Notes: generated by a model from the letters alone, not told the origin. A stretch of DNA of 64,000 nt from Prostheceraeus crozeri (GCA_907163375.1 CAJQUW010003408.1:182430-246429), one strand, 5' to 3'. Positions 1 through 13,170 are shown, numbered from the stretch's first letter. Numbers and translations are program-made.

Positions 1-3000
1 GTATTCGAACTCCCATAGTACCGGAGTGGAGTCTTTCAACTCCGACACAAATACACTATCTTCCATAATTGGAGCAACACATAGTATGGATTAAATTTAA
101 ATCATTTGTAGATAATGCATGAATGAAATTGAAGTTGAGATTTAAGTTAATCTAAGTTAAGGCAATTGAATTGGAAAGTATGAATGCTGCTTGAAAAAAT
201 TGCACGAATCTAAACTGAAATATGAAAGTGTCCCGCCAATGATTTACTCAAATATTGCTAAACGAAAACAAGTTGTGCAGCCCCTGATCTAACGAGTTAA
301 CAGTGGCTTACCGTAACTTCACAAAAAAAGAGAACCTGTATGCATTTATGATCACTGTAGAGCACCACTTTTTACTGATTTGAGTCCTGCCTTGTCAGCT
401 AAATTTGACAAAATTCGCAGTAGCGTTCATTGTATCTTCTGTAATTCTTGGAACTACCTTCATGACAGTTCCATCTTCTGCATCATTTATAACCGCCTGT
501 TATGCAACATTCACGGAAATTTTGTCTGACTGTATTTCACATTTCAACCAACGAGGACTGAATTTTGTGGAGATTGTGGAGGGCGCATTCGACTTGCCAG
601 CTTGCTTGCATCCTTGAAGTAATATTTCTATCTTTGCTTGACTTCTTATGACTTCTATGTTGATTGTACTGTAATGCTAATTCCTAGATTTTTGCTTATT
701 TCTCTATTGCTCATCCTAGTGCTGATGTCTAAATTTCAAATGTCTAGTTGTTGCTCTTCGAAGTAGTTTGCTTCTTGTCGCCTCCATAATAAGTTTGGTA
801 CGTAAATTGGAATTGTAATATGTTTTCAATGTAAATCTGTAAATAGGTTTGATTCTCTTGCAGATACCGCCAAATAGCAAAGTTGCTTTCCACACAAGTC
901 GTTTTACGTGGCGCGTTTATAGATTATAACATGATGATATTGACGATTTCAACGTGCCTGGAATAAAATTCTAGGTCGCTTTCAGCAGCACAATCTGTGT
1001 GGAGTGGGTCATAGCTTCATGTGACTCCAGTTTCAAGTATTGTCACAATACTGTATAGTGACACTACTCGAATAACAGTGACACTTCTCATAGGTGCAGC
1101 AGTTTGCTGAAAATTCCCTGCAATTGCGGTGACGTAAATGGCAAATATGGACTGCACACCCTATCTTGTCGATATAGTGCCGGACACTCGGTCATGAATG
1201 AAACTGTTCTCAGAAACTGGAAAAATGCGGATTTTCGCCAATTATTTAACCAGTTTGGAATGGACAATGGCGATGGGAAGCGGCCAGATGGAGTCAGTGT
1301 CTGATGTAGAACGCAACATGCAGAGATATTCGCTCTCGAAAAGGACTGCATGAATTAGCCACCAAAACTGGTTCCACAGCCTCATCAGGAGAGAAATCAA
1401 ACTCGTTCACGTTTTCCTATCTAGCTGATCCTTTTCTTTTTCAACTAATCGTGGTGAAAACCTCGCTCGATGGCCCCATGGACGATGCATTTCTCCAGAT
1501 CACTTTGCAGATTTCAGCCATGCAGAGGGAATCTGTGTTGGTAATGCTGAAAAAGGCATGACTACCTTTAGTTTTTTGCAAGCATTTTTACACTGTTTTG
1601 CTCCTTGTTGCTCTAAATATATGTATATCATTGCGTAGCTGTTCGAAAAAGCAGCGACCATTCTTTCATCGTCAATATGTCAAAAACGTTTTAAATCCGT
1701 AGGTGTTCTGGAAGGGAGGTTTGAAGTCGTTGCACCAACATGAATCCAAAAGTTGAAAGCTACAAAAGCATGTAGCTATCTCAAAATGCCACTCATCCCG
1801 GTATGATATTTACACTCTACATCGGAATCACACTCCGAAGCTAAACAGATGTCAAGCTTACCTCATCGATTTGGGAAATTGGTGAGACAATTACATACCC
1901 GGTAGCAGATAGTACAGGAGCATGCGGCTATCACATTGCGGAAAGCTTAATTTTGATCAAAAGTGTTGCCCTATCCCGTCAACAGACAACAAAACTCACT
2001 CTTCTTCCAGGAAAATATATTCTTTAGACCTCAACTTCATGTTTTGATACTCAACTTTCTATGTACTCATTCAATGCAATTTATTAATCATTATTTTTCA
2101 ATTATTTATTGAACATGAAAAAGTCGACGCTGTTGTTACAATCAACAATTCGCACCTTTCCGTTATTGGAAATAGCTAATTACAAAATCATCATCATTTC
2201 ATCAATATGAATGTAAATTCTGTCATGGTGTATAAACGAACTTTAAAAATTGAACAACTACAACACAACAATTACAAGGCAAGTCTGGGTATGTGAGCAT
2301 ATATGCATGTGCAAATTTGGTTTTATGCGACTACATATCATTTTTGTCGATTAATAATAATATTTGTCAAGAACCAAGTGCATGAAAATTGTAGTCACAA
2401 CAAGTAGAAACTGACAAATATCAAACCCATGACGGGCTAATGAATGAAACTTCAAAGAACAGTTTACTAAGAATGGATAAAGGTGTTCATGTTTACCATA
2501 GGTCCAAGCGCCTGAAATTTTAACCCTTGTCCTGACGTAAGTTTGATAACCTAACCCGCTGACCCTTCCTATCCTGTAAGTTGATTCCAATGACGAACGG
2601 AGTCAACAGTGAAAAACATCGGTCTGTGTTGGTGATGTACTGGCATCAGCAATTTAAATGGATTCCCACCCTCGATTTTTGAAAAGATGACATATCTTGA
2701 CATAATCATTAAATTGGAGGTTTTTCATATGTGTGTCTCTTGGTATTGAACATGCTAGAATTAGACTTGTGCTTCTCAGGAATGGACCTCCTTCGATCGG
2801 TATTCGGAAGTGCACGGTGGTAGAAACATAGAACGCTCGTGATTAGTTCGGATTGCACACAAAAATCAGATTATCTACGTAAAGCAATTTCCTTAAAATT
2901 GTTTCTTTCATGCATTTAGGTACTTCTTATTAAAGTGCGTCTAGACATTTTTATTGGTGGTAGGCAACAACAACATGCGGGTGTCCAATTGTCATCAAAA

Positions 3001-4080
3001 TCTGTACTACATTGATTCACGACAGTATCTTTGCAATCAAAATCTGTCTCTAATAAATTCGCGTAAACATCTTTCTCATCAATGTTCACTACGCAGAACA
3101 TGTGTTACAAATCAACTGTTTCATCTGGTAATCTGGTTTCATCAGTTGCTAAGTTGCAGTAGGTACAAAATGGGTTTTGCACAACCCAAAAATAATAAAG
3201 TATCAAAACCTTAGTTCCTAAACATTCATTTAACATTATATATTTTGTCATTTTCCACATAAAATCGATAGCATTGGATATTATAACAGAAAGACCACGA
3301 CCAATTCTATTGGTATTGGTGGCTCTTACAAAGTCTCAGTCTAACCAACAAGGTTGTTCATGCTATTGACAGGGCTGAGATATATTTAAGATTAGCGCGT
3401 GTCTAATTGATCTATTAAAAATTCACAAATTGCTTCAAGTCTAGACTAAATTAAGATCATCAAGATGAATTTTTGGATGCCGATAGATGTCTAGGTAGAG
3501 ATAATCAATCTGACTTTTGCAACCTGTCATATCCATTAACACCATCCGCCAATTATTATTTCAGAACATAAATGGGTGAATTAAAGTCAAACTATCACTG
3601 AAAATATGTGAATAGCGGTGCTCCTGCTACAGTTATTGATAATGTCACATCACATACTTTCTTCTAGGCGGCTTGAGTTAGTAGTAATTGTAGCACTCAT
3701 TCATGTAGCACTCAGATGCGGTGAAATACAAACCGGTGTGTGTCTATTTCAGAATACAGCAAGTCTAGTTGCTTATAAAAATTAATTATGTTTTCACTTC
3801 TACGGTTCAATGACAAAATAGAACGCTAACTCATGGAATTTACGTTCGCTAACCCATTTACCGCTGTAATTTCAACGGGCGCAATCATCTGCGAACAGCT
3901 GTAAAACACGTGGGTTATCATTTTAAAAATGAATTAAAGCTGCTCGGAGTCCCGAACAATTCGTGCCCACGTCGGGATAGGCGGTTTCAACACCATGACC
4001 CTTCTAGCCTTTATATAGTATAGTATCTGATTTCTATGGTCAAAACTATTAGGATTTAATAAACAAACCTATAGTCAAGG
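1..4080. other. Non-coding stretch, no gene recognised
   Basis: Only short open frames occur here and none shows a domain, codon bias or homology that I recognise. The frame at 405-617 looks like a secretory leader but has no ATG before its hydrophobic stretch. The sequence is AT-rich and unique at the level I can read. It could hold UTRs, introns of a host gene or old decayed repeats. Confidence 0.6.
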
Positions 4081-4293
4081 TCATATAGGTGAGAAGATTC
4101 CAAAAATAACTGAATTAAATTCAATTGTTGTACATTGTGACATTGTTGAAGGAGGATATATAAATGGTAAATTGTCAAATTTAATATTCAGTTTTCCAGC
4201 TTTAACTGTACCCATTGGATATAGATTAAATGTATTTCCACAAACATTAATATATTTCCCTATTACAAGAAAAACTATTAACAGCATTAACAT
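4081..4293 (-). CDS. Small hydrophobic ORF at edge of the first Polinton-like element
   Basis: A 70-codon frame starts with a strongly hydrophobic segment (residues 2-12) followed by a mixed region with two cysteines. It resembles a small membrane or secreted product and lies next to the packaging ATPase pseudogene. No family is recognised. It may be a fragment of a larger decayed gene or a chance frame. Confidence 0.22.
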   Translation of the reverse strand: MLMLLIVFLVIGKYINVCGNTFNLYPMGTVKAGKLNIKFDNLPFIYPPSTMSQCTTIEFNSVIFGIFSPI

Positions 4294-4395
4294 TAGAATT
4301 ACGGATGAGAAAGGAAATATATTTTGGAGGTGAAGAGATTATGATAGATCTTTTGATTAGAAAAGTTAAATTTTCTTAAAAAAATTTTATTACAA

Positions 4396-5143
4396 ATGAG
4401 TGAAGAAATTTTTACAAAATTATCATCAAATAAAAAAAACTCAAATTTAATCATCATCCAAATTTATCTAATAAAGTTTTGTCAGTTATTTGTTGAAGAT
4501 CAGGATGTGGAAAAACATATTTATTATTTAAAATCTTAACGACTCCAAATTTTTTGGATTGCAATAATCTTATAATTTATACAACAACAGCAGAACAACC
4601 CGTCTATCAATTTTTGAAATATGGATTTGAAAATATTCTTCAAAAACAGCAATTGCTTCATTATTCAAAGAATATGAAAAATCTGAATATGAAGAAGAAA
4701 TAAGTTTGTGGTGTGAGGAAGCAGCAAAAAATAATCAGTTAGTAGAATCTAATAAAAATAAGCATATATAGATACAATTAATAGATAATATGCAAGATCC
4801 TAGTAAACTAGATAAAGCAATGAAACATTGTGTAATTTTTGATGATTGTGTTAATGATAGAAATCAGTCAGTTCAGAGAAATTATTTCACAAGAGGTTTT
4901 TATTTAACACAAAGTATGTATTCATTAGATGGAAGTGTTATTAGAAAGAATGCAAATATATTTATACTATCTGAAATAAATGCAAGAAATTTATGTGATT
5001 TGTTAAGAGACTTATGTATAAGAGATAAAGATGAATTTAAACATTCGTGTAATAATGCTTGGTCAAAAGATTATGGCTTCATTACAATTAATATTGATAA
5101 AAATATACATGATAGAGTTATAGAAAATATTTTCGCGGAGTGA
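4396..5143 (+). pseudogene. Packaging ATPase (FtsK/HerA, A32-like), broken
   Basis: The intact 117-residue 3' part (4790-5143) carries a Walker B-like VIFDDC segment, a QRNYFTRG stretch and the SVIRKNANIFIL sensor region typical of the genome-packaging ATPase of adintoviruses and Polintons. Upstream, a P-loop (GCGKT) can be read at about 4497-4517 in another frame, so the gene once began near the ATG at 4396 and now has at least two frameshifts. The protein pumps viral DNA into preformed capsids. It lies convergent with the polymerase pseudogene. As it stands it cannot make a working ATPase. Confidence 0.75.
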
Positions 5144-5209
5144 TCGAATAATTTATTTTTCCTGGATTGAAATTTTTTTCCTGGATTGAATTTTTTTCTA
5201 GATTGAAAT

Positions 5210-8200
5210 TTAAAGAGGTAAAGTAGTCATTCTATCAGGTAAAATTTTATCATCAAATGGATCTAATGCTAATTTATGTTCCTCTTTTAAATACATTTTG
5301 TGTTTCTTTGAATTAAGTCTACAATTACATGCTGTTTTTATTTCATTATTAAATAATGCATTCTTATAATCTTGAAATGTTACTTGGCTAGCCACTGATG
5401 CCTTTGAAGTTCCTTTTAATGTTTTAGATGTTTTCGAATTTGTGTTAGAATTTGTGTTATAACAATAACATTTACATTTTAAAAATACAGCTTCTGCTAT
5501 GTACTCTTCATTTCCTTCTAGTTCATCTTTTACTTTACATAAATCAGAAGGATGAATGATATCTTTTATTTTATTAATTTCTTCATCAAGTGAAGAATTA
5601 TACGGCATTGTTAATTTTAAGAAAACGTTATCAGTGTCTGTAAAGTGTAATTTATAGTTTTCGCCATAAGCAGGTGCTAAATGATCATTTATAAATCTAT
5701 ATATAAATAGTTTAGCTAATTCTAATATAGTGAATCCTATAAAATTAAACTTATCATGTTTTATAATGTTTCGTCCTAGATGCACTGCACATAGTTCATC
5801 ACTGAATCTAGTAGTTCTTTTATATGTAGGTTTCCTTGTTAAACTTTGATATCAATCTTTATCATAAGCTATTTCAATATTTTGTCTATTACGTACATTT
5901 TCGAAAGTCTTACCATAAAACGCATTATTTATTAATTTAAAGAAAACATTTCCAAAATTATCTTTATTTGTTTTACCTATTTTGCGTTTTTCAATATTGA
6001 ACTCTATGTATTTTTTTAGCCATTTAAATTTTTTGTACATTAGTTTTCGATGTATTTTAGTGAGAATCATTCCATGTTCTAAATACCAAATCTAGCATTC
6101 TTTCTTCCACAACATACTTTTTTTATTGTTTTGTGTTAACATAAGTTTCTTTGTTGGTCTGTATTTTTTAGGAATTAAAGATTTTTGATCATCCGAAAAA
6201 TCTTTTATATTGGGAATCTTTTTTTCAGTATTCAGGACAGAAAGGATAATATTTTGTTGTATCTTTTATTTCATCAGGATGTTCTAAATCAACTTCATAG
6301 ACAAAACCATAATTAAATTCCGAATCCATTGTAGGTTGGTAATCAAGCATGGTACACCATTCCATTTCACCTGTTGGTAGTTCTTGTATTATGCAAGAAG
6401 AACATAAGCTATTAAAAGCATAATATAATAGATAGTTTTCTCTCATAAATTCATCAATTGCATTTTCACGTTCTACACCTTCTTTTTTTGTTTTAAAAAT
6501 TTCTAATATTTCTTCTTTTTCCTCTGGAGATAGAGGTTTTATTATTCCATAATCATTAGGATTTACTTTTATATTATAACACTTTACATATCTATTACCT
6601 AGAACAGATACAACTCCACCTCTAATACCAGATTCAAAAAATAATAATTTATCATATGAATTTTCTTTATAATGTTTTAAATGAACACCAGTATGTTTCA
6701 ATCCTGCTAACCATGTTAAACCTGGTGTAGAATAACAATAACATGGATCTATTCCGTAATATTCTACACACATGTTACGAAAGTTTTCAAAAAGATCAGC
6801 AAGGATTAATACATCTATCTGAAGATATTTCATTGTATAATCATACATTGTTCTACAATTTAACTCTTTCCAATTTTTTTCAGCTTCTTAATAATCTTCG
6901 TCAGATAGTTGTGATTGTTTCAAAGTTGATTTAAATTTATTTATTGGAGGAAGTTGTTTTCCTTCCATAATTTTATTCACAGAATTAAAATCTCCAGTTA
7001 AATATTCGAAGGGAAAAATACCTTTTAAGGGTTTTAAATTATATTCATTTAAAATTTTACATTGTTCAGATTTCAAAGTTTTTCCCATAACATCTAATGA
7101 ATAAGGAGTAAAAAATCTAAATGCATCTAAAATTCTAATACAACCTAATTGCATTGAAAAATATTCTTCTTCTGTTTTACATAGTACATTTATTTGTTGT
7201 TGTTGTAATTTTTCAGATGAAAATAAATCTTTCATTACTAAATGGAAATCATATTTGGAACCATTGTGGAAATATAAAGGTACAAAGTTATATTTAAATT
7301 TATTAGCATTAAGATTGCAAGAATTATTTGCTGCACTATATAATCCATTTAAATGATCATGATCTTTTACTTTATTGACATATCCGCCATATCTGCCACT
7401 CTTATTATTAATTTTAAATTATTTTCCACAGTAATAACATTTTTTTCATCAACAAATTGAATCTTTTGTTCATACGTTAATGGAATCATTGGTTTATTTG
7501 TTTTAAGCAATTGTGAAAAATAATTTTGTAATTCTTCTATTTTCTTTGTAAACATTTCTGAACTATCCTCACCATATTATTGATAATATTCTGATTTAAA
7601 TAATTCAGGATAATTTGAATGAACGTACACTCCCCACCATAATGGTTTTTGTTCCAGCAATATTTTTCTTTACTTTGTTCAGGTGCATCGTTTTCAGAAA
7701 TTTTTTATGTTAACATTATATGATTCAAAGTCACAATAAATAGTAAAGGGTACTTTATTTTTGAAAAACCATTTATTATATACTAAATAATCTTCTTTAG
7801 GAAAAGTATTTTTAACTGTTTAATTTTGTTGACAATTTGATAAATAATTGTTCATTTCTTCTATACTTCAAAAGCTAGTCATACATTGTAGGCAGGGAAA
7901 ATTAGCATTATCTGAAGTTTTTGTAAATATAGAAACATCTTTACACAATATATAATGTCCTTGATAATATATTATATTTGCTTGTGCTGGTTGTATTGAT
8001 TGTTTTATAATTTCTAATTGTTTTTGATGTATTTGTTGTGTCATTTCAAAATATTTTAGATATTCTTTTTCAGACTGTTGATAGTTTTGATTTAATATTT
8101 GTAACTGATAATTATATTCTTTATAATGTTGTTGTTGATATTGTTGTTGATTTTTTTTAAAACATTCATTTATTTTTTTATTGTCTTCATTTAATTCTTT

Positions 8201-9022
8201 ATTGTCTTTATTTAACTTTTGAATTGTTTCTATCGTATTTTGATATTTAGGGTGATATCCTTGTTGTAACATATTTAATTTATGATAATAATTCGTTTTG
8301 CGTTGTTGATATTGCTGATGTGATTTTTGAATTTTTTGTTTATTTTCTAAAGATAAAGTTGAATAATTGGTTTCATAGTCATCATAAAAACTACGTCCTT
8401 TATAATTATTATGATTAATCATTATTGGTGTTAATGTTTTTACAATTTCATATTTTTCAGTACATATTATATTTCCTTGGTAAAAAATATTATGATGCAT
8501 GTAATTTCCTCTATCATTATATACTATTTCTGATTGACATAAATTTTTATTATTCAAATAAAATTTTTTTGAATCTGAGTAAAGTGGAGTAATTTTACCA
8601 ATAGAAACATAATTCACATTTAATTCAAAAACATTTACTTCTATTAAATTTTAATTCTTTTTAGGAAATTTTATTAACTTATTATAATCATATGGAAATT
8701 CATCTAAGCCATCAGAGAGATCAAATTCATCTCTATATTAATTTTTGTCATAATGACCTAGTCTTTCGTTGTGATATGGTGCAGGATGTAAATGTGCTAT
8801 AATACTCCACAGAAAACAATAATCATCTTCATTTTTTATGTTGATTATTTGTGGTAAACTGAAAGGTAAAGGAACATAACTACCACCAGTATTATTTTTA
8901 TATTTATCAATTACTATTTTCTTAGATAGTATTTTAACAAATCTCCAACCAGATTCACGTAACTGAGCTTCAGTTATATAATTTTCTAATTTATTCATCA
9001 TTGTTTCAAATATGGGTTGCAT
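5210..9022 (-). pseudogene. Protein-primed type B DNA polymerase, multiply broken
   Basis: Successive minus-strand frames give a family B polymerase of the adintovirus/Polinton kind. From N to C they are: an N-terminal segment with GWRFVKI and INIKNEDDYCFLW (8738-9022); an ExoI-like YCDFESY region near 7730; segments at 7367-7555 and 6888-7235; YLQIDVLILADLF of the exonuclease domain and a FESGIRGG motif (6225-6848); NNAFYGK, polymerase motif B (5852-6070); and FTDTDN, motif C (5210-5785). At least six stops or frameshifts separate them. A low-complexity block at 7868-8617 interrupts the N-terminal part. It would have replicated the element with a protein primer. Confidence 0.82.
7868..8617 (-). 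other. Gln/Asn/Tyr/Lys-rich block inside the polymerase pseudogene
   Basis: This 249-codon open stretch contains many QQYQQ and NKDNKELNEDN-like runs and looks like a coiled or disordered low-complexity segment. Flanking sequence on both sides matches the polymerase: the NVFELN region on the N side and LQCMTSF leading to the ExoI motif on the C side. It therefore appears to be an expanded linker in the polymerase rather than a separate gene. It is open for its full length while neighbouring domains are broken. Confidence 0.5.
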
Positions 9023-9094
9023 GTCATTTACATTATGAATTTCTTGTGTCTGTGTAAAATGTCCTTGTACTATTTCTTCAGGAATTCCATCAGG

Positions 9095-9592
9095 TCAATT
9101 TTTTGTATAAAGTATTTCTACATTCATATAACATTTAAAAGATTTTTTGAATATTTTGAAAAAGTTTAATAATATATCATAAAAAGTTTCACCGGTTTCA
9201 TTATATTCAACAGATTCATTAAACAAATATTTCAAGAAATCTGATTCGGGTGAGAAACTGGCTGAAGACCTAGAACTTTCGTCAAATTCATCTAGTTCGT
9301 TAAATTCATCAGTTTCATTAAATAAATATCTTACATCAATTACAGGTTCATCTTCAATACTAAAAACTTCTTTATATTCCGAATGTGAATAATCATAAAA
9401 TACTTTTTTAACTTTTATATCAGTAGGTAATGCTTCTAGATAGTTTTTATAATTATTTAATTTTAATTTATTTCCTTCATCAGCTCGATCTACATTTTCT
9501 AAATGCATTTTGCTTTTTATATGAGATTGATAACTTCTTTTTGTTTGCAACTGTCTTTTACATAAGACACAATAAAACTTGGTATTTTCCAT
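9095..9592 (-). CDS. C2H2 zinc-finger ORF upstream of the polymerase
   Basis: A 165-residue ORF starts at an ATG. Residues 8-31 form a U1-type C2H2 finger (CVLC, then HIKSKMH). The rest is rich in Glu, Asp, Asn and Ser with repeated FNE(S/T)-type words at residues 90-135. It lies immediately upstream of and co-directional with the polymerase pseudogene. Many Polinton polymerases carry an N-terminal zinc finger, so this may be its detached N-terminus or a separate DNA-binding protein. Only a stop-containing gap of about 70 bp separates the two. Confidence 0.5.
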   Translation of the reverse strand: MENTKFYCVLCKRQLQTKRSYQSHIKSKMHLENVDRADEGNKLKLNNYKNYLEALPTDIKVKKVFYDYSHSEYKEVFSIEDEPVIDVRYLFNETDEFNELDEFDESSRSSASFSPESDFLKYLFNESVEYNETGETFYDILLNFFKIFKKSFKCYMNVEILYTKN

Positions 9593-10162
9593 TATCTATT
9601 TTTTAAAGAAAAAAATTGTGTTTCAATTTCAGATATAAATTTTAGATCTCATGAATTTTTTAGTTGAAGGCAAGAATATTTAATTGTTGCAATGTTTTTA
9701 AATCATAGATTGTTAAATGTTCTTCATAAATTAACCACCATAAATTATTATAAGACAAAAATACTCTGAAACTTCGCAAACAAAGTGGAAAATCATTTGT
9801 TTTAGTGTATTTTAATATACCCTGTTTTATTTTGTAATCTTAGACAAACTGCATATATTTTCGATGGTAATAAAATTTAACTTCTTGTTTAGGTGAAAGC
9901 GGATTTGTAGGATGACGAATAGTCTCTTAAAACTGGCACATGTTCAATCTCATACATTTTTCGTGCAACTTTTTGTCATGTAACTTTTTTCTCCAAGATT
10001 CATTCTTCGCATCCATCATTTTTTAGAAAAGAAACATATATAATCTAAACATTTATATCCAAAATTTATATCTAAAAATATAATTAACTAATTATAGCAC
10101 TCACACCGTTTATTATTGGTTTTTTATCTTCAATTGTTTGTTTTGCTTCAGCTAATGTAGAT

Positions 10163-10582
10163 TTGGCATCAGATATTATTGGTGTTGCTTTTTTCAAGGC
10201 ATTTCTTACATCATCAATTCCAGATTTTAAACATTTTAATGTATCATTAGAAACTATTCAAAAAGACGGAGATGGAATATTTTCTGGCATCAGTGATAAT
10301 ATAGGAAGTATCGTTAATGTTACTAAAAATGATAAAGATTTAATTACATCTCCTGCAAAAGGAGCTGCTGCTATAGGTAGCACATCTAGTGCAATATCAA
10401 ATGCTGTTAAGTCTCAGAACGAATTGAAACAACTAGAAACTATTCGTAAACTTAAGAATGATTCTGAAAAACTAAAACAATTAAAAAACTTTCAGAGGGC
10501 GCAAACTAACATAGGCGCTGAAAGTAGACATGAGGAGAAATCAATTGAAGAAATAAGAGGCAACGGTTTATCAAAATTCTAA
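10163..10582 (+). CDS. Unknown protein, possibly structural, of the first element
   Basis: This is an open frame of 139 residues with no ATG at the extreme 5' side beyond the annotated one; the frame is also open further upstream with a hydrophobic stretch. It has a Gly/Ser/Ala-rich middle (SPAKGAAAIGSTSSAIS) followed by a charged, probably helical Lys/Gln/Glu-rich C-terminus. It is encoded just upstream of the capsid gene on the same strand, where such elements often keep minor virion proteins. I do not recognise the family. Confidence 0.4.
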   Translation: MASDIIGVAFFKAFLTSSIPDFKHFNVSLETIQKDGDGIFSGISDNIGSIVNVTKNDKDLITSPAKGAAAIGSTSSAISNAVKSQNELKQLETIRKLKNDSEKLKQLKNFQRAQTNIGAESRHEEKSIEEIRGNGLSKF

Positions 10583-10664
10583 AATATATTCGAAAAGGAA
10601 ACCTAAGAAAATGTTTTTTCTGTGTGTGAGAAAAAACAAAAAAGTCAAATTATTTTTTATAAAA

Positions 10665-12016
10665 ATGTCTTCCTTAATCAATCATTCAGATCGCTTTATC
10701 GAAAATAAAGTTAAATTAGACGATTCTCCGTTCGTTAGTTACAATCAAAAAAAGAATGACTATATGAGAATTGCTATGAATCCCGGATCTTCTAGTAGAG
10801 TAAATACTGGAGGAGATCTAATCTTTGAAGTTGACAATCAGCAAAGTTACTTATATTTACCTGATTCCTTTTTACACTGTGAATATTCTTTATACAGCGA
10901 TGCCAATTTTAACGCCGTTACCAGATACTGATAATATTGCATTAGAGAATAATTTCTTTCCAAAATTAGTTACACAAGTGCGCTTAGATGTTGCAACTCA
11001 AAATATAGAAACAATAAGTGATTCTCCAGGTGTAACTGATACAATGCTTAGATTTGTAACATTTGTGAAAATAATAAAAAGCATGAAATCAAAGGATGGT
11101 TTCCAGATGATAATGATGGAATAACTGTTGATGATTTAACTCACGCTGGAACAGATGCAGCAGGAATTGCGAAAAATGTAGAAAATATTGCAAATCATTT
11201 AAATAAAACAGACAATAGTGCATATAAAGAAAGACGTGAATTTAACAAAAAAAGTAAACAGACAGTAAATTGGTCATAGTTTCCATTATTCGGATATTTA
11301 GATTATGACAAAATATCATATCAATTAAAATTTAAATTAATAATTCATCGCACAGCAAATAATGAATTAATCTTTTATGATAAGACTGGAAAAAAGCATA
11401 TTTAAAAATTGATAGACTTGAATGGTGGATTAAGCATATTACTCCTAGTTTAGAGATTGAAACAGCTATTGCAAAAAGATTAAATACTAGCAAACCAATT
11501 CCAGTAAATTTTCTAAAGCGTACTGCTAGTTCAGTAACTTTTTCCGAACAAAGATTTAACTGGCATTTTGCTAGAACTTCGAATACTCCAAGATATTTAT
11601 TACTAACTTTTCAAAAAAATGATTCTCCAAGTTTTGATATGAACAACAATCTTTTCCATATTAACACAACTCGAAGTTTACAAGTTTCATTAAATCAAAC
11701 CCGATATCCTATTGATCCATTAAGATTCGATGATATCAATAATCAATTTATCGAAGGATATGATGCTTATAGAAATCTTTGTATAGAATTTGGAGTTGAA
11801 CCACAATTAACTCCTGGAGATTGGAGACATTTATATCCTATTTTCTGTTTCGATTCAAGTGCACAATCTGAGGATATTGTTAAAAAAGGTTGTGATGTAA
11901 CAATTAATATTGAAAAGAAAGATTCCACAACTTCATTGATGGCTTATGGTTTATTGCTAGAAGATGTAAAATATTCTATTGAAATTCTTAATGGAAAGAT
12001 GGTTAGGATCGACTAA
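10665..12016 (+). pseudogene. Major capsid protein (double jelly-roll type), broken
   Basis: Frames at 10665-10931, about 10930-11280, 11280-11640 and 11639-12016 read together as a capsid protein of the adintovirus/insect-Polinton kind. Features include an N-terminal glycine-rich stretch and VNWSFPLFGYLDYDKISYQ-like, EWWIKHITPS and RFNWHFARTSNTPRYLL-like segments. The C-terminal part has LNQTRYPIDPLRF and FIEGYDAYRNLC. The family forms the icosahedral shell. At least three frameshifts or stops occur (around 10930, 11125 and 11278). The assignment rests on recalled family patterns and is fairly secure for the C-terminal half. Confidence 0.68.
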
Positions 12017-12132
12017 AGCCCAAGACTTCGTCGATAAGTTAATTAAAACTTTTGGTAACTTAAAATATGGTCTTAACTTAAAATTTTTTCATACCTTAAA
12101 ATCTTTTTATTAACTTAAATTTTTTATTAAAA

Positions 12133-12240
12133 ATGTCGCAAGCGAAAAGTAATAACAAAACTGTTGAATTAAAACTACGTAACATTGTCGACAAAAATAC
12201 CCCTAAAACTATTACGATTAACAAAAAAAATATTACATAA
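12133..12240 (+). CDS. 35-residue basic ORF
   Basis: A short ATG-initiated frame encodes a Lys/Asn-rich peptide between the capsid pseudogene and the glycine-rich minor protein, on the same strand. It could be the N-terminal remnant of a gene. There is no recognised family, and a chance frame in AT-rich DNA is possible. Confidence 0.2.
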   Translation: MSQAKSNNKTVELKLRNIVDKNTPKTITINKKNIT

Positions 12241-12248
12241 GTAAACCA

Positions 12249-12600
12249 ATGATAGAGAATATTAAATTACAAGAAGAAAAGAATGGTGGAATTCTCCCAT
12301 TAATTTCGCTAATAGTAGGAGGTATAGCAGCAGCAGGAAGTGTTGGAGGTGGGACAGCTGGTATTGTCCAAGCAGTAAATAAAAATAAATCAGAGAAGGC
12401 AGCATTAGAAGAACAAAACGTCATAATAGAGAGTTGGAGAAAGTTGCTAGGGGTGAAGGAATAGTAGAAAATTTAATTAGTAAATTAAATTTAGTTGATG
12501 AAGGAAAACGAGTTCTCAAAAACATTCTAAATAATGTTGATGATTTAATAGAAATAAAATAAACTAAAGATGGTTCTGGAATATATCTAAATCCTAGTAT
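12249..12600 (+). pseudogene. Glycine-rich minor virion protein, frameshifted
   Basis: The ORF at 12249-12464 has the signature of a small protein common in adintovirus/Polinton elements: GGILPLISLIVGGIAAAG, a glycine-rich segment, then AVNKNKSEKAALEEQ. After about 12418 the conserved continuation (RHNRELEKVARGEG) is found in another frame, and a GSGIYLNP tail appears near 12575. The gene is therefore interrupted by at least one frameshift. The family is thought to be a virion core or membrane-active component. It sits in a capsid-gene cluster. Confidence 0.6.
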
Positions 12601-12697
12601 GATTAGATAAATATATTTTGTTACTATGTTATAAATATATTATTATAATGTTATAAATATATTGTTATAAAGTTATAAATATTTTTTTATCTTTAAA

Positions 12698-13170
12698 ATG
12701 TATTCTCCAAATTCTACAAATTCCGAAAATTTAATTAAATTAAAAATTTCTAATTTAGATTTATTGAATTATCTCTTAAAAGTACATTTTGACCATCGGC
12801 TGCACACCGGAGGTGACATACAAATAACATTGGAAAACTTTCCTGGATTTATTTGGAGTAAATATTCAAAAGAAAAACATCTTTCTGGTCATTCATATAC
12901 CGGTCCAGGAACTCGATTAGATATAGACTAGATGAGAATAATAATCCAAAACCAGGTGAAGAACCAATAAACAGAGTTGATGCAGCAGCTTATAGACACG
13001 ATTTAGCTTATCGAAGTCATGACCTAAAATCTCGTCATGAAGCTGATAGGAAAATGATAGAAGACTTAGATAATATTCAAAATCCTACATTTAGAGAAAA
13101 AGTTGAAAGAATGTTTGTTAAAAAAGCTTTACAAGCTAAAATATTGTTCGGTCAGGGTTTAGACCAGACT
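12698..13170 (+). pseudogene. Phospholipase A2-like (parvovirus VP1-type) domain
   Basis: The frame at 12698-12931 ends with SYTGPGTRLD, which matches the calcium-loop pattern YxGPGN of viral PLA2 domains. After a stop or frameshift at about 12930 the catalytic pattern follows in the next frame (NRVDAAAYRHDLAY, giving HDxAY). An ARHEAD-like segment and the FxxKxxLQxKxxFGQGL tail typical of these proteins come next. In parvoviruses and adintoviruses this domain helps virions leave endosomes. The reading frame then runs straight into integrase sequence, as if an intervening segment had been lost. Confidence 0.6.

Noticed and set aside
405..617. Frame resembling a secreted peptide
   Set aside because: It starts at TTG; the first ATG is after the hydrophobic leader, and there is no support from context.
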